From contig JAAYKJ010000215.1 of assembly GCA_012522505.1 (NCBI GenBank), forward strand, positions 1 to 64,000: DNA of 64,000 nt, written 5' to 3'. Position 1 is the stretch's first letter; each line of letters opens with the position of its first letter. The DNA comes from Clostridiaceae bacterium (GTDB lineage Bacteria > Bacillota > Clostridia > DSM-8532). The position numbers were made by a program, and so were the translations under genes. A model generated the notes under the pieces. The model searched no databases. It saw only the letters and a program-made list of their open reading frames with translations, and was not told the DNA's origin. Positions 10,044 to 22,563 of the stretch are shown here, piece by piece.

Positions 10044-11654
10044 TCATTTTGCATACTCAACCGTACGGGTCTCCCTGATCACATTGACCTTGATCTGTCC
10101 CGGATAATCAAGTTCGCTTTCAATTCGTTTCACAATATCTCTGGCCACCATGACCATTCCTTCGTCATTGACGTCATCAGGCTTAACCATGATACGTACT
10201 TCTCTGCCTGCCTGTATCGCAAATGACTTGTCTACACCCGTGAAGGAATTCGCTATTTCCTCAAGCTTCTGTAACCGCTTGATATAGGATTCCAGCGTTT
10301 CTCTTCTTGCACCGGGGCGAGCTGCGGATATGGAATCGGCAGCCTGAATTAATACAGCGATAATGGATTTTGGTTCTTCATCACCGTGGTGGGACATGAT
10401 GGCATCAATAATGGTTTCGCCCTCATTGTATTTTCTACACAAATCCGCACCAATCGTTACATGGGAACCTTCCATCTCGTGATCTACTGCTTTTCCAATG
10501 TCATGAAGAAGGCCTGCACGCTTTGCCAGTGTGACGTCTTCTCCCAGTTCACCTGCCATCAGGCCAGTAAGATGCGCGACCTCGATGGAATGGTTCAATA
10601 CATTTTGCCCATAGCTGGTCCTGTACTTCAGTTTACCCAAAAGTCTGACCAATTCTGGATGCAAACCATATACACCCGTCTCAAATGTGGCGTGATCTCC
10701 TTCTTCACGGATGGTATTTTCAACCTCTTTTTTTGCTTTTTCCACCATCTCTTCAATACGAGCTGGATGGATTCTTCCGTCAAGAATCAATTTCTCAAGA
10801 GTAATGCGGGCTACTTCCCTTCGGATCGGATCAAAGCCAGATAAAATAACAGCTTCAGGAGTATCATCAATAATCAGGTCAATGCCTGTTAATGTCTCAA
10901 GCGTACGGATATTACGTCCTTCACGTCCGATAATGCGTCCTTTCATTTCATCATTCGGCAGTGATACAACAGAAACGGTAATTTCCGAAGCATGATCCGC
11001 AGCACATTTCTGGATTGCAGTTGACAGAACCTCCTTCGCCTTTCGGGTAGATTCTTCCTTTGCCCTTTCATAGACATCCTTCACCAGTATAGCTGCTTCA
11101 TGCTTAACCTCATCCTCAATATTTTTCAACAGATATACTTTTGCCTCTTCTACCGACAAACCGGATATACTCTCCAGCTTTTCAAGCTCTTGCCGGTAAA
11201 GACTTACGATTTCCTCCTGTCGTTGCTCAATTTCTTTAATCTGCCTGCTTAACCCTTCTTCTTTCCTTTCCAGGGTATCCATCTTCTTTTCCAAAGTTTC
11301 ATCTTTCTGTTGAAGTCTTCTCTCGGTCCGTTGGATTTCTATCCTTCTTTCCTTCACTTCCTTTTCCAGATCCACTCTACTTTTGTGTATTTCCTCCCTG
11401 GCTTCAAAAAGTGCCTCTCTTTTCTTTCTTTCAGCAATTTTTTCAGCTTCACTAACGATACGTTGGCCCTCTTTTTCAGCGCTGCCTATTTCGGCCTCCG
11501 CCATACGTTTTCTATGTTCAATTCCTTTACGGAACATAATAAGTGAACTGATAACAGCAATGATTAGACCTGCTCCCAGGCCAATCAAAAAATAGATCCC
11601 GATCTCCCTCACCTCCTTGTCTACTGTAACTTGCACCCTTATCTCATGTAACAA
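10044..11654 (-). CDS. rny: ribonuclease Y
   Basis: N-terminal TM, long coiled coil, KH region ([29 protein letters not shown]), HD domain ([12 protein letters not shown]). Confidence 0.96.
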   Translation of the reverse strand: MLHEIRVQVTVDKEVREIGIYFLIGLGAGLIIAVISSLIMFRKGIEHRKRMAEAEIGSAEKEGQRIVSEAEKIAERKKREALFEAREEIHKSRVDLEKEVKERRIEIQRTERRLQQKDETLEKKMDTLERKEEGLSRQIKEIEQRQEEIVSLYRQELEKLESISGLSVEEAKVYLLKNIEDEVKHEAAILVKDVYERAKEESTRKAKEVLSTAIQKCAADHASEITVSVVSLPNDEMKGRIIGREGRNIRTLETLTGIDLIIDDTPEAVILSGFDPIRREVARITLEKLILDGRIHPARIEEMVEKAKKEVENTIREEGDHATFETGVYGLHPELVRLLGKLKYRTSYGQNVLNHSIEVAHLTGLMAGELGEDVTLAKRAGLLHDIGKAVDHEMEGSHVTIGADLCRKYNEGETIIDAIMSHHGDEEPKSIIAVLIQAADSISAARPGARRETLESYIKRLQKLEEIANSFTGVDKSFAIQAGREVRIMVKPDDVNDEGMVMVARDIVKRIESELDYPGQIKVNVIRETRTVEYAK

Positions 11655-11870
11655 CGTAAGTATTCAATTAAGTATATTTCGCTGTCGTATGAATTTATGC
11701 AAGATACCTTTTTTCTTTGCATGAATTTCATTCTTAATACAAGCAAACAACGCAAAATCAAATGAAGCATATGACACAAGATGTGCATACTATCAACATT
11801 GTAAACTTTTTTAAATTTTGTGTCAAGAAACATACGTTTGTTTTTTGAAGAATCTAGAAATGATACTGGT

Positions 11871-14306
11871 TTAGTTTACCAGCTTCCTTGTGATCTTTTC
11901 TGCGGTCATAGGCCTGTATAAATAGAACCCCTGAACAAAGAAGCAATTGGCATTTCGTAGAAATTCCATCTGCGGAAGTGTCTCAACCCCTTCCGCGATT
12001 ACATCGATACCAAGATCCTTAGCCAGGGCAATAATACCGTTTATGATAATCTCATCTTTCTGGTTGATTGTGATCCCTTGAACAAAACTCATGTCTATTT
12101 TCAGCCTGTGGATGGGTAGCTTCTTTAAATAAGCCAGGGAAGAGTATTTCATTCCAAAATCGTCAATGGAAATTCTAACTCCCATCTTGTCAAGCTGTTT
12201 CAGAATTTCACTTATACCGTTTGAATCGTCCATCAGGATACTCTCTGTAAGCTCCAGTTCAAGGAAACAGGGGGCCAGACCTGTCTCAAGAAGGGTTCGT
12301 GTAACAAGGCCAACAAGGTCATAGTCCACAAACTGTCGGGCAGACAGGTTCACAGACAACTTAACTGGTCCCAACCCTTGATCATGCCATTGCTTCATTT
12401 GCCTGCAGGCCGTGCCTAATACCCACTCCCCAATTTGAAGAATCAGGCCGGTTTTCTCTGCAACTGGAATAAATTGGCTGGGCATAATAACGCCCCGTTC
12501 AGGGTGATTCCATCGGATAAGTGCCTCAAACCCGGTAATGGTACCTGTATTGATATCAACTTGTGGCTGGTAATTCAGTTCAAATTCATTTCGCTGCACA
12601 GCCTTGTACAAATTGTTGGTTAGCTGCATATTCATCAGCAGAGTGGTTTTCATCGCCAAATTACACAGTTCGTATTTGTTCTTTCCCTTCTCTTTTGCTT
12701 TGTACATGGCAATATCCGCGTTCTTGATCAAGGTTTCAGCGTCATCTCCATCGACCGGATAAACGGCAACACCGATGCTCACAGTAACATATACTTCTTG
12801 GCCGTCCAGATCAAAGTGAGTGCAGAAGGCTTCGTTCAGCCTTGAGGCAATAGAACTGACCGATTCCTCACCCGTGTGCCCCTGCGCCAAAACCAAAAAT
12901 TCATCCCCCGCAACCCTTGCTATCGGATCGCTCATTCTCATCGTTGAAACAAGACGGTCGGATACCAGTTTCAATAGCTTGTCTCCTTTTGCATGCCCCA
13001 TCGTATCGTTAATCATCTTAAAGGAATCCAGATCAAGATACAGGACTGCCATGGGATATTCGCCTTTTTGATTTTGTATGATTTTATTGACATAATCTAT
13101 AAACTTTTTTTTGTTAAGAAGCCCTGTTAAATGGTCGTAATAAGCCAGCTTTCTGATTTCATTCTCCATGATGGTGCGGGATTCAATCTCACTCCTCAGC
13201 TCCCGGGTTCGTTCCGTCACTTTCTGTTCCAGCTCAGCACGGGAAGCTTCCAATTCATTCTGGATTTTTTTGATTTCAGTCAGATCCTGAAATATGAATA
13301 CCGAACCATAGGGTTCATCCCACTCATCGAGCAGTGTGGAGGAAGAAAGCAACACCCTCAGGCTTTCGCCATTCTTTTGCCTGAGCGATACCTCTTTTTT
13401 ACTGTTCCGACTATTTTCCGTGCAACCAATGCCTTCCAAAATTAAGGCATCAAACGTCTTTCCCACCAGCTCTTCTTTGCTGAAACCAAGCATCATTTTG
13501 GTACCTTCATTGATATCCCTGATCCGATGATTCCGGTCAGTGATGACCATGCCTTCATGCATGGTTTTCAATACGTCAGCGACAACATTCTGCGGGTTTA
13601 GATTCATCAGCCGAAATCGCTTTATGGAATACCATACGCCATAAACCGGGATGACAATAAATGAAACCGTCAGTGCCGGAAACATTGGTATGCCAAGGGC
13701 GGGCAGGATGAGATCGGTCAGCGAGCCCAGAAAAAAAACAGCGATAATCGTACCGACAATTATTCCAGCCTGCTTCTTCTCCCTTTTCAGGGAAGTTTGC
13801 CTGCCCCACTTTAAAATTATCCAGACACAAAACAGTGTATAGGCACAACAATATATAGGCAGGTAATAATCCCATACAAAACTATTTCCCATCTTGTTGA
13901 CGTATGCCCATCCGCCGACAATACGTACGATGTTTTCCTGGGAGTTGGAATTGTTAAAATAATATAGATAAATAGACAGCACGGCTGGCAGGTAAAATAC
14001 AACCAGGCTCCATGGTTTGCCCAGGAACTTGTCCTTTTTCACCAGAACCAGCAAAAAATGCAGTAGCAGGCAGAACATAAGGCTCCAAAAAAGCGTAGCT
14101 GTTGTTCTGAAAATCGTTGCCGTTTCCGGGTCTGATGCAGCATTCATCAGCATTAGCATCATTGCCCACAGGGCCAGATCCACACAGAGTGCAAAAAAGA
14201 CACGGTTCAGTGTGTTTTTTATGTCATACATCAGGGAAGATACCCCGATATACAGATAGAATATACCCGTGAGCAAATAAACCAAAACCATAAAACCCAT
14301 AAGCAA
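11871..14306 (-). CDS. membrane PAS-GGDEF-EAL protein (c-di-GMP turnover)
   Basis: N-terminal multi-TM region; PAS (GMVITDRNHRIRDINEGTKMMLGF); AGDEF variant of GGDEF; EALIRWNHP, ELTESI, DDFG, EGVE motifs of EAL. Confidence 0.92.
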   Translation of the reverse strand: MLMGFMVLVYLLTGIFYLYIGVSSLMYDIKNTLNRVFFALCVDLALWAMMLMLMNAASDPETATIFRTTATLFWSLMFCLLLHFLLVLVKKDKFLGKPWSLVVFYLPAVLSIYLYYFNNSNSQENIVRIVGGWAYVNKMGNSFVWDYYLPIYCCAYTLFCVWIILKWGRQTSLKREKKQAGIIVGTIIAVFFLGSLTDLILPALGIPMFPALTVSFIVIPVYGVWYSIKRFRLMNLNPQNVVADVLKTMHEGMVITDRNHRIRDINEGTKMMLGFSKEELVGKTFDALILEGIGCTENSRNSKKEVSLRQKNGESLRVLLSSSTLLDEWDEPYGSVFIFQDLTEIKKIQNELEASRAELEQKVTERTRELRSEIESRTIMENEIRKLAYYDHLTGLLNKKKFIDYVNKIIQNQKGEYPMAVLYLDLDSFKMINDTMGHAKGDKLLKLVSDRLVSTMRMSDPIARVAGDEFLVLAQGHTGEESVSSIASRLNEAFCTHFDLDGQEVYVTVSIGVAVYPVDGDDAETLIKNADIAMYKAKEKGKNKYELCNLAMKTTLLMNMQLTNNLYKAVQRNEFELNYQPQVDINTGTITGFEALIRWNHPERGVIMPSQFIPVAEKTGLILQIGEWVLGTACRQMKQWHDQGLGPVKLSVNLSARQFVDYDLVGLVTRTLLETGLAPCFLELELTESILMDDSNGISEILKQLDKMGVRISIDDFGMKYSSLAYLKKLPIHRLKIDMSFVQGITINQKDEIIINGIIALAKDLGIDVIAEGVETLPQMEFLRNANCFFVQGFYLYRPMTAEKITRKLVN

Positions 14307-14534
14307 AATAAACTCCGTTTAAAATAGGTTACTTAGTATTATTCCCCCACTACAGGGAACTGTAAACACAATTATATATAATTCAGCAAGAAATGGCAGG
14401 ATAGTATAAAAAACTACATTGCCCCCTATCTTCCCATAACCGCAGTTCTAAATTGCTATGTGCGCCTTATTCGCACCAACACGAATTTACCTTGACAAGT
14501 GGTTAATATTTAAAAGATAAAATATAATGGTACA

Positions 14535-16328
14535 TCATGAAACCATCAGGGACTGAAACCCTGGATGGTTCTTCAAAGCTTTAAAATCAAGATCCCTGCT
14601 CAAACGCTTCAGATAGATTGGATCCAGCTCCAACACCCTCTTAAGCAGATCTACCGCCACATCCTTTTCTCCCATAAGGGAATATACCTTTGACAGGCCG
14701 TAAATCAACTCGGCGTCATCCGGATAATTGTTCAACCCCTGTTTGCAGATGCGGATCGCTTTTACGTAATCCCGGATTTTCAGCAGTGTCCCGGTATAAT
14801 AGTATAACAAAACCGGGTCATGGCGGTTCAGCGCGTATGCCTTTTCAAATGAAGCTGCCGCATCTTCCTGCCGCCTTGCCATTTCCAGAACGACACCCCG
14901 ATTAAACCAGAGGGTATAGGATCGGTCGAATTGTGCTATGCCCTTGTCAAAAACCTGAACCGCTTCCCGATACCGTTTCATTTGGCCCAACAAAACACCC
15001 AACGTATTAATCGCATCTTCCAGAACCTCATCCCCCTGAAGGGATTTGTATAATACCTCTACTGCCTTTTCCTTTCGGCCCATTTCATCCAACAACGTAC
15101 CCGCATGATACAGCAGCAAACTACTGGTAGGATGTTCTGAGATTCCTTTTTCATAGGTGGCCAGTGCATTGGTCAATTCTCTGCGGGATCTCTGCGCCAG
15201 TGCGAGATGATAATAATGGGTAGGATCCATGGGGTCTATCTGTACCAGATCAGAAAAGCACTCCACTGCCTTATCGTACATCTTCTCCTTTATGGCTGCC
15301 TTACCTTTCCATTTCAAAGCCTCTATCTGCTTATCATCGGCCTTAACCACCTCATCCAGAACTTCCAGTGCCTTTTTCGTATCACCATTCTGATAGTAGA
15401 TGCTTCCCAGCACAATCCGCATCGCGTTGTCGTGCAGATCCATCCTGCCTTTTTCAAGATGCTCCATGGCCTTTTCATTCAACCCAAGGGACAAAAAGGC
15501 GCGGGCGATATTTTTGTAAACAACTATCAAATCCGGTTTTGTTTCCAGTACCTTTTGAAAATGACGGATTGCGTGTTCAAACTTGCCCATATGATAGAGA
15601 GCATATCCCGTATAAAAGCGAACCATCGCGCCCAGGTCGGCAGGAAGGCTGTGTTTAACCTGTTCCTCCTGGTCCGGACCGTCACTTTTACTTTGTTTTT
15701 CTTTTCTCAGCAGTTGCTGTGCCCTTCTTAGAATTTTATACGCCTCGCGGTATTTGCCAATGAAACAGTGCAGATATCCCGTATTATATGCGATAGCTGC
15801 CGACTCGGGAAGAAGCGCATACAGCATACGGTACTGCTCGGCAGCTGTTTCATACCTGTCAAGGTTTATCAGCCGTTGGGTACGGATTAGTATTTTTTTC
15901 ACACTCTGTTGTAACTGAGGATCGGTAATCGTTAGCAGCCGGTTAACATCGGTGGCCTGAATTTCCTTTTTCCAAAGTTCGGCCTTGTCGGTAAAATAGC
16001 CCACATTCCATTCCTTAGGCTTGTTTTTCTCTTTTTTCGCAATAAACGGTATGTGGGCTCCTGATTTTTTAAGTTTTCGCAAATAAGAAATATGATCATA
16101 TCCGATCAACGGTAAAGGAACAATTACCCCTGCAACCAAGATTGCAAGCTCGACCGGAGGGGTTGTCAAAACATCTTCAAACAGGGAAAACACGGTGACT
16201 GTTGCCGCTAAAAACTGCAGGATTAATAAGAGAATTGACACAATACCAGGCCTTTTAATAAAACGATTCATGGTATAGAGTGCCATCAAGCAAATGAGCA
16301 CAGCGATAAAGACCATTGGAATACTCAT
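14535..16328 (-). CDS. TPR-repeat membrane protein
   Basis: N-terminal TM helices then many TPR units (YHMGKFEHAIRHFQKVLETKPD etc.). Confidence 0.85.
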   Translation of the reverse strand: MSIPMVFIAVLICLMALYTMNRFIKRPGIVSILLLILQFLAATVTVFSLFEDVLTTPPVELAILVAGVIVPLPLIGYDHISYLRKLKKSGAHIPFIAKKEKNKPKEWNVGYFTDKAELWKKEIQATDVNRLLTITDPQLQQSVKKILIRTQRLINLDRYETAAEQYRMLYALLPESAAIAYNTGYLHCFIGKYREAYKILRRAQQLLRKEKQSKSDGPDQEEQVKHSLPADLGAMVRFYTGYALYHMGKFEHAIRHFQKVLETKPDLIVVYKNIARAFLSLGLNEKAMEHLEKGRMDLHDNAMRIVLGSIYYQNGDTKKALEVLDEVVKADDKQIEALKWKGKAAIKEKMYDKAVECFSDLVQIDPMDPTHYYHLALAQRSRRELTNALATYEKGISEHPTSSLLLYHAGTLLDEMGRKEKAVEVLYKSLQGDEVLEDAINTLGVLLGQMKRYREAVQVFDKGIAQFDRSYTLWFNRGVVLEMARRQEDAAASFEKAYALNRHDPVLLYYYTGTLLKIRDYVKAIRICKQGLNNYPDDAELIYGLSKVYSLMGEKDVAVDLLKRVLELDPIYLKRLSRDLDFKALKNHPGFQSLMVS

Positions 16329-16365
16329 TTTATATCCTCCATTTGTTTTTTTGCTTTAACAGGTG

Positions 16366-18840
16366 CTATTCGTCGGTGTTCATCTTCATTTCTTCCCATT
16401 GTTCCCTGCTAATGAGAACTTTGCGCGGTTTACTTCCTTCAAACCCGCTGATAATACCTCTTTCGGCTATCTGATCGATAATTCGTCCTGCACGCGCGTA
16501 GCCCACTTTGAAACGCCTCTGGATAAGTGAAACCGATGCCTGGCCGCAGTCAATAATTACGTCAACGGCCTGAGAAAAAAGCTCATCAACTTCCATTTCA
16601 GAGCCGTTTGAATCACTGCCGGTCGAAGCAATCTTATCAATGATTTCCTCATCATATTGTACTAAAACCTGGCTTTTAACATGCTCTACAACCTGTTCAA
16701 CTTCATGATCCGAAACAAAGCTCCCCTTAACACGAATGGGCTTTTGCAGGCCTACAGGATAGTACAGCATATCGCCCTTCCCCAAAAGCTTTTCAGCCCC
16801 TGCCATATCCAAAATGGTTCTTGAATCGACCTGAGAGGAAACAGCGAAGGCAATTCTCGACGGGATATTCGCTTTTATTACACCCGTGATGACATTTACC
16901 GACGGCCGTTGTGTTGCGATAACAAGATGCATTCCCGCTGCCCTCGCCATCTGGGCCAGACGGCATATTGAATCCTCAACATCATGGGGAGCGACCATCA
17001 TTAAGTCAGCCAATTCATCTATGATGATAATAATTTGAGGCAATTTAAACCCTTGCCCCTGAACTTCAATATAGCTATTATAGCCCTTCAGATCCCGAAC
17101 TCCTGCATCCGCAAAAAGCTTGTACCGTGTAACCATTTCCTGAACAGCCCACTGAAGTGCACCTGCGGCCTTGGAAGGATCGGTTACAACCGGGATCAGA
17201 AGGTGCGGTATGCCATTGTAAACGCCCAATTCCACAACTTTCGGATCGATCAGCAGAAGTTTTACCTCTTCTGGTGTAGCCTTATACAGGATACTAACAA
17301 TAATGGAGTTTATGCAGACACTTTTTCCAGAACCCGTGGCTCCGGCAATTAGCACATGAGGCATCTTAGCAAGATCGATGATGACATTGTCTCCTGAAAT
17401 ATCTTTGCCAAGACCAACCGCCATTCGTGATTTGTATTTGACGAAATCAGGTGTTTCCAGCACTTCGCGCAACATAATTGGAGCCACTTCCCGATTTGGT
17501 ACTTCAATTCCGACGGCAGCCTTTCCGGGGATCGGAGCTTCAATCCGTATTCCCTGGGTGGCGAGAGATAATGCGATATCGTCTACAAGACCGACAATCT
17601 TGCTGACCCTTGTCCCAGGACTGGGCTGAAGCTCGTACCGGGTGAATGCAGGACCTATGGATACATTAACGATTTGAGCGCTGATACCGAAGCTCGACAG
17701 GGTATCTTCCAGTTTTTTAACATTCTCAACTGCAGCTGCCTTGATTTTTCTCGTATTCATACTCACATCCGGAGCATTCATACAGGAAAAGGGAGGAAAC
17801 TGATATTCCCGATCCATCATCGGCTTTACACGAATGTTGCTCAATGGAATATCTTCATCGGGAATGCTTCTCTTCTTTTGTGTTTTCTTTTCATTCATTT
17901 GAATGGGAATCTGTTCTTCAGGTGCTTTCAACGATTGCCTGCCAGCAGGTTGTTCATCGACAGGTAGCTTCTCTAAAGGAAAATCAATGACCTTCCCGCG
18001 CTCGGATTGGACCGGTTCTTGCGCTCTTATAACCGGCTCATCAAGTTCTTTCAGGAAAACCGGAACGTCTGCTTCCATACTTTCTTCATCGATGTCCCGA
18101 CCCCGGGGAACCTGCAGGGTTTTCACATGTCCGATTGTTGCAAGCACCATTTTTTTCAAAGAAACCTCAGTAATCATTAGAGCCAGGACAATGCCAACGG
18201 CACCAAGAACGATGATCGTTCCCGTTCTTTGAAGGATCAGGCACAAGGGTACACTGATCAGACCTCCCAGTACCCCCCCGTTTATATCATACGGAATATT
18301 GATTACGCTGCGCCCCTCCCTGAAAAAGGCTTTCAGGTATTGGATCAGTGACATGTTCACATAATTCTGTTTATCAAATGAACCCGCGTGGAATATAGCT
18401 CCAATCACCAGCAGCAGCAAAAAAAGAAGCCATGTTTTATTCTTAACCTGCGGCCTATTCGGGTAAAAGATCATAAGGATACCATAAGCAAAAAGAATCG
18501 GTGGAAGTAAATATGCAATAAAACCAAACATGCCAGTTGATATGTACAGAATAATTTCCCCGACGAGGCCTGTCAGATCCCTCACGTATATGCTGAGGCC
18601 CGCCAGGATACTAAATGCAATCATCAAAACCCCGGCAAACTCCAAATGCTGCCTTTTCTTTTTTATACTCTTAACTTTCGACTGCCTGTTTTGTGATTGA
18701 TTCCGGCTTTTGTTATTCTTCGGAGAACGGCTTTGTTTTGCTCGAGTTCCCGAAGCTGAGGGGCGACTATGTGTGTTTGTTGTACGACTTGTTGGTTTTT
18801 TCTTTTGTGTTCTGCCGCTCAAATCTTTCCCTCCAAACAT
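16366..18840 (-). CDS. ftsK: DNA translocase FtsK/SpoIIIE
   Basis: N-terminal TM, Walker [35 protein letters not shown]-terminal gamma domain. Confidence 0.95.
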   Translation of the reverse strand: MFGGKDLSGRTQKKKPTSRTTNTHSRPSASGTRAKQSRSPKNNKSRNQSQNRQSKVKSIKKKRQHLEFAGVLMIAFSILAGLSIYVRDLTGLVGEIILYISTGMFGFIAYLLPPILFAYGILMIFYPNRPQVKNKTWLLFLLLLVIGAIFHAGSFDKQNYVNMSLIQYLKAFFREGRSVINIPYDINGGVLGGLISVPLCLILQRTGTIIVLGAVGIVLALMITEVSLKKMVLATIGHVKTLQVPRGRDIDEESMEADVPVFLKELDEPVIRAQEPVQSERGKVIDFPLEKLPVDEQPAGRQSLKAPEEQIPIQMNEKKTQKKRSIPDEDIPLSNIRVKPMMDREYQFPPFSCMNAPDVSMNTRKIKAAAVENVKKLEDTLSSFGISAQIVNVSIGPAFTRYELQPSPGTRVSKIVGLVDDIALSLATQGIRIEAPIPGKAAVGIEVPNREVAPIMLREVLETPDFVKYKSRMAVGLGKDISGDNVIIDLAKMPHVLIAGATGSGKSVCINSIIVSILYKATPEEVKLLLIDPKVVELGVYNGIPHLLIPVVTDPSKAAGALQWAVQEMVTRYKLFADAGVRDLKGYNSYIEVQGQGFKLPQIIIIIDELADLMMVAPHDVEDSICRLAQMARAAGMHLVIATQRPSVNVITGVIKANIPSRIAFAVSSQVDSRTILDMAGAEKLLGKGDMLYYPVGLQKPIRVKGSFVSDHEVEQVVEHVKSQVLVQYDEEIIDKIASTGSDSNGSEMEVDELFSQAVDVIIDCGQASVSLIQRRFKVGYARAGRIIDQIAERGIISGFEGSKPRKVLISREQWEEMKMNTDE

Positions 18841-18961
18841 TCCATCTCTTCCATGCAATGGTTATCGCAAAAACTACCTTTACTATACCATATTTCAGCG
18901 CATGGTCGCAAGGTTGACCGATTTTGCACAGCCTGCATCAAACGACATTGCCAAAAGAACC

Positions 18962-20053
18962 TTAACCTTTGATACTGACTGTATATCCCTTTTCTTTCAA
19001 TATGCCAAGGCTCATTGTCTGGCTGTCATGGTCGTAGAAACAGATCTCCATGGCACCGCCTTCCATTTCCCTGCTGTTGTTAATACCAATATTTTTGATG
19101 CTGATGTTGTTTTCCCCCAAAATCGAGGCAATCGCTGCAATGACCCCGGGTTTATCCTCCACATCCACAACAATATCATACGTTTTAACAATGGCACCGA
19201 CACGGTTGTCGAGAAAGGAATCCCGATACTGCTTAGCTTCGTAAAAAAAGCGCTTCATTTCGCCTCCAGCACAGCTAAGGGTGTTTTTGAATGATTGAAT
19301 GCTCATCACCAGTTCATCAAGAACCTCGATAATGTTGCCTTTATTGGTGCGGCATATGCTTTCCCATATATCGGGTGAGGAAGATGCAATCCTGGTAATA
19401 TCTTTAAACCCTCCCGCAGCGAGGGTATGCATGATTTTATCCTCTCCATCCAGCCGATGGATTGTATTGACCAATGCAGAAGCCAGCACATGGGGCACAT
19501 GACTGATGGCAGCAGTGGCATAGTCATGCCTGTCCGGTTTCATGACAATGGGCAGCGCGCCAAAGGATCGGACAAAACAGGAAAGCTTATTCACATGCTT
19601 TTCATCCGTCTCTTGCAGAGGTGTAAGGATATAATAGGCATTTTCAAACAGATTGGCACGGGCTGCCTTGTAACCGGTAGCCTCGGAACCGGCCATCGGA
19701 TGCCCACCGATAAAAGGACAATCCAACGACATTCTGTGAACCGCCCCGATAACATCATCTTTGGTGCTCCCCACATCGGTCAGAATACAATCCTTATGGA
19801 CTATTCCGCCCAACTTATACGTGATTGCAGGAATTTTATCAACCGGGACACAAATGAATATAATCTCGCAGCCTACAAAGGAATCATCAATTTCAAGGGC
19901 CACCTGTTGTATCGTTCCTTCACGGAGTGCTGTTTCGGTGACATGGCAATCCCGGTTATATGCCACTATCCAGTCTGCAAGCCCTTTTTTATGTATTGCC
20001 TTTACCAAGGAGCCACCGATAATGCCCAGCCCGATCACGCCGATTTTTTTCAT
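18962..20053 (-). CDS. tyrA: prephenate dehydrogenase
   Basis: IGVIGLGIIGGSLVKAI, TDVGSTKDDV, FIGGHPMAGSE, C-terminal ACT-like domain; next to aroF. Confidence 0.93.
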   Translation of the reverse strand: MKKIGVIGLGIIGGSLVKAIHKKGLADWIVAYNRDCHVTETALREGTIQQVALEIDDSFVGCEIIFICVPVDKIPAITYKLGGIVHKDCILTDVGSTKDDVIGAVHRMSLDCPFIGGHPMAGSEATGYKAARANLFENAYYILTPLQETDEKHVNKLSCFVRSFGALPIVMKPDRHDYATAAISHVPHVLASALVNTIHRLDGEDKIMHTLAAGGFKDITRIASSSPDIWESICRTNKGNIIEVLDELVMSIQSFKNTLSCAGGEMKRFFYEAKQYRDSFLDNRVGAIVKTYDIVVDVEDKPGVIAAIASILGENNISIKNIGINNSREMEGGAMEICFYDHDSQTMSLGILKEKGYTVSIKG

Positions 20054-20056
20054 TAC

Positions 20057-21070
20057 CTACAGCTCCTTTCCACAAATTTCCGCAAGAGGCTTTAATACAT
20101 TCAACAAGCTTTCAAACTGCTCAAAATTCAAAGATTGGGCACCATCCGAGAAAGCTTTTGCAGGCTGTGGGTGAACTTCTACCATAATACCATCGGCTCC
20201 AACCGAAACAGCGGCCCGGCATAGAGCAGGGACATATTCCCTTACGCCAGAGGCATGGCTTGGATCAATTAATATGGGCAGATGTGACTTTTGCTGGATA
20301 ACAGGAACCGCACTGATATCAAGGGTGTTTCGTGTTGCGGTTTCAAAAGTTCGGATACCTCTTTCGCATAAAATCACCTGGCTGTTTCCGCCGGTCATGA
20401 TATATTCAGCTGCATTCAGCCACTCATCGATCGTTGCAGACAAACCCCTTTTAAGTACAACAGGCTTTCCAGTTTTACCAACCTCCTTCAATAATTCGAA
20501 GCTATGCATGTTCCGTGCTCCAATCTGGAATACATCCACATGATCCAATGCGATTTCCAGTGTTCTCAGGCTGGTAACTTCGGTAATGATGGCCATTCCT
20601 GTCTCATCCGCTGCTTCCTTCAAATATTGAAGCCCTTCCAGACCAAGGCCCTGAAATGCATAAGGAGATGTTCTTGGCTTGAAGGTGCCTCCTCTTAGAA
20701 AATGCACACCACAGCTTTTTAGAAACCTGGCCGTTTCAAGGATTTGCTCCCTTCCCTCGACTGAGCAGGGGCCTGCCACAATGGAAAAGTTCCCGCCGCC
20801 GATGGTGAAATCCTTGACTTTGATGACGGACGGAGCAGGATTGAACTTTCTGTTGCTAAGCTTATAGGTCTCGGTGATCGGAACGAGCTTGTCAACACCG
20901 TCCATCACCTCCAGGTTGGCATCCGTCAACACGGATTTGTCACCAATGACGCCAATAATTGTAACCTGTTTACCTGTGGACAGATGCGCCTGAAGCCGGT
21001 ATTCCTCCAGAACCCTTACAACCCGCTGAATATTCTCTTGGCTTGCCTCCCGTTTCATAACAATGATCAT
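20057..21070 (-). CDS. aroF: 3-deoxy-7-phosphoheptulonate synthase (type I-beta)
   Basis: N-terminal FL-like domain, IVAGPCSVEGREQI, GGTFKPRTSPYAFQGLG, PILIDPSHASG. Confidence 0.95.
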   Translation of the reverse strand: MIIVMKREASQENIQRVVRVLEEYRLQAHLSTGKQVTIIGVIGDKSVLTDANLEVMDGVDKLVPITETYKLSNRKFNPAPSVIKVKDFTIGGGNFSIVAGPCSVEGREQILETARFLKSCGVHFLRGGTFKPRTSPYAFQGLGLEGLQYLKEAADETGMAIITEVTSLRTLEIALDHVDVFQIGARNMHSFELLKEVGKTGKPVVLKRGLSATIDEWLNAAEYIMTGGNSQVILCERGIRTFETATRNTLDISAVPVIQQKSHLPILIDPSHASGVREYVPALCRAAVSVGADGIMVEVHPQPAKAFSDGAQSLNFEQFESLLNVLKPLAEICGKEL

Positions 21071-21116
21071 CGTTTTTTCCTCCTATACCGTTCTTCCATA
21101 CTACCTAATTCTAATC

Positions 21117-21145
21117 ATTTTAAACGATACGCATACCAGCGTCAA
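21117..21145 (-). promoter_or_regulatory. promoter of aroF-tyrA (TTGACG-N17-TAAAAT)
   Basis: Minus strand TTGACG (21145-21140), 17 nt spacer, TAAAAT (21122-21117). Confidence 0.6.
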
Positions 21146-21378
21146 GGTTGCTGGCCCGGGACATTGAACTTTCTTCTGCGAAGAAAACTACAATCCCTTG
21201 ACAACACAAAAGAAAAATCCCTCAATGCGAACACTTTCTGCCATAGGCGCTGAAGTGCACAGACATCAGGGAATTGGTGCTTGGGCTTTTATATCTTTGT
21301 ATGAATCTTGTTTTAATTATCGCAAGGTCTTTCACCAGCACGACTTCTGCCTAAAAAGGGTATTACATAAGAATCCTA

Positions 21379-22230
21379 TTATGCATCGCCATTGGCGATC
21401 TGCAGATATACCTGTGTAGAGGAAATATCGGAGTGGCCGAGCATCATCTGAACATCCTTAAGGTTTTTGCCTTTTTGCACCAGATGGGCTGCAAATGAAT
21501 GCCGCAGGGTGTGGGGAGTAATATCTTTCTGGATATTTGCTTTTGATGTGTAATACTTGACAATTTTCCAAAAACCCTGTCTTGTGAGCCGGTTCCCGTT
21601 GGTGTTGACAAAAAGAACCTGTTCTGTTTTTTCTCTGATCATAAATGGCCGTACCCTCTCCAGGTATTCCTTCATCAGATCGATGCACCTTCTGTTTACA
21701 GGAATTTTCCGTTCGCGGTTGCTGTGCCTGCAGGTTAATGTCATCTCTGAAAGATCCAGATCGGAAACATTCAGGGTGATGAGCTCGGATACTCTAATCC
21801 CTGTAGAATAAAGCAGTTCCAGCATGGTCTTGTCCCGTACCCCTTTAAGCCCCATCTTATTGGGCTGATCCAAAAGAATTTTCACTTCTTCCACCGACAG
21901 AATCTGGGGAAGCTTCTTTTCTACCTTGGGCGACTCTACACCGATTGTCGGGTTGCCAATAATAAAATCATGGGATATTAAAAACCTGTAAAAAGCCCGT
22001 ATTGACGCAAGGCTTCTGGATATGGTGGTGATGGCCCTTCCTTGGCTATTCTGCCACGCCATATACGTTGCAATGGTTGCTTTGTTGCTTTGCTGAATAT
22101 TCTCTACGTTCTTCCCATGTAAAAAACCAATATACTGCTCAATATCTCTTTGATAAGACATCAAAGTATTTTGAGAAAGCTTCTTCTCCTCCTTTAGATA
22201 TTGAATAAAGTCTGTAACCAGATTATCCAT
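21379..22230 (-). CDS. xerD: site-specific tyrosine recombinase XerD/XerC
   Basis: LLYSTGIRVSELITLNVSDLD, HTLRHSFAAHLVQKGKNLKDVQMMLGHSDISSTQVY. Confidence 0.93.
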   Translation of the reverse strand: MDNLVTDFIQYLKEEKKLSQNTLMSYQRDIEQYIGFLHGKNVENIQQSNKATIATYMAWQNSQGRAITTISRSLASIRAFYRFLISHDFIIGNPTIGVESPKVEKKLPQILSVEEVKILLDQPNKMGLKGVRDKTMLELLYSTGIRVSELITLNVSDLDLSEMTLTCRHSNRERKIPVNRRCIDLMKEYLERVRPFMIREKTEQVLFVNTNGNRLTRQGFWKIVKYYTSKANIQKDITPHTLRHSFAAHLVQKGKNLKDVQMMLGHSDISSTQVYLQIANGDA

Positions 22231-22563
22231 TTGTTCTCACCCCTATATCCACCCTTATCACTGATCCTTTTAACGCCTGAGGCTGAGATGCCGAATACTA
22301 AGCCGAATATAAACCATTATGGTAAAATTAGTATCCCCTTGCATTTAAAAGATTACTTCCCGAGGTTGGGGTCCTAATCAATGGACGTAGTCTTTGATAT
22401 CACGTAACGGTATGAATGGGACAGAAGCTTTTACAACCTACATCCGCGGTTATATTTTTTCTGATAAAGCTAGACTTAACCGTTAACATGAACCTAAACC
22501 ACAATAAATAGAACACAATTCTTATTATTATTAATTTACCACATAATTCATTTTTATGCAAAC

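Noticed and set aside
15207-15731. 174-aa plus-strand ORF in the TPR gene
   Set aside because: Antisense to repeated TPR coding sequence; no independent support.
19427-20095. 222-aa plus-strand ORF opposite tyrA
   Set aside because: Fully antisense to a clear tyrA gene, no recognisable motifs; compositional shadow ORF.
21195-21280. Possible T-box or other riboswitch before aroF-tyrA
   Set aside because: No T-box AGGGTGGNACCGCG or specifier architecture; TCCCTGATG...CATTGAGGGA plus a T run fits the xerD-side terminator better.
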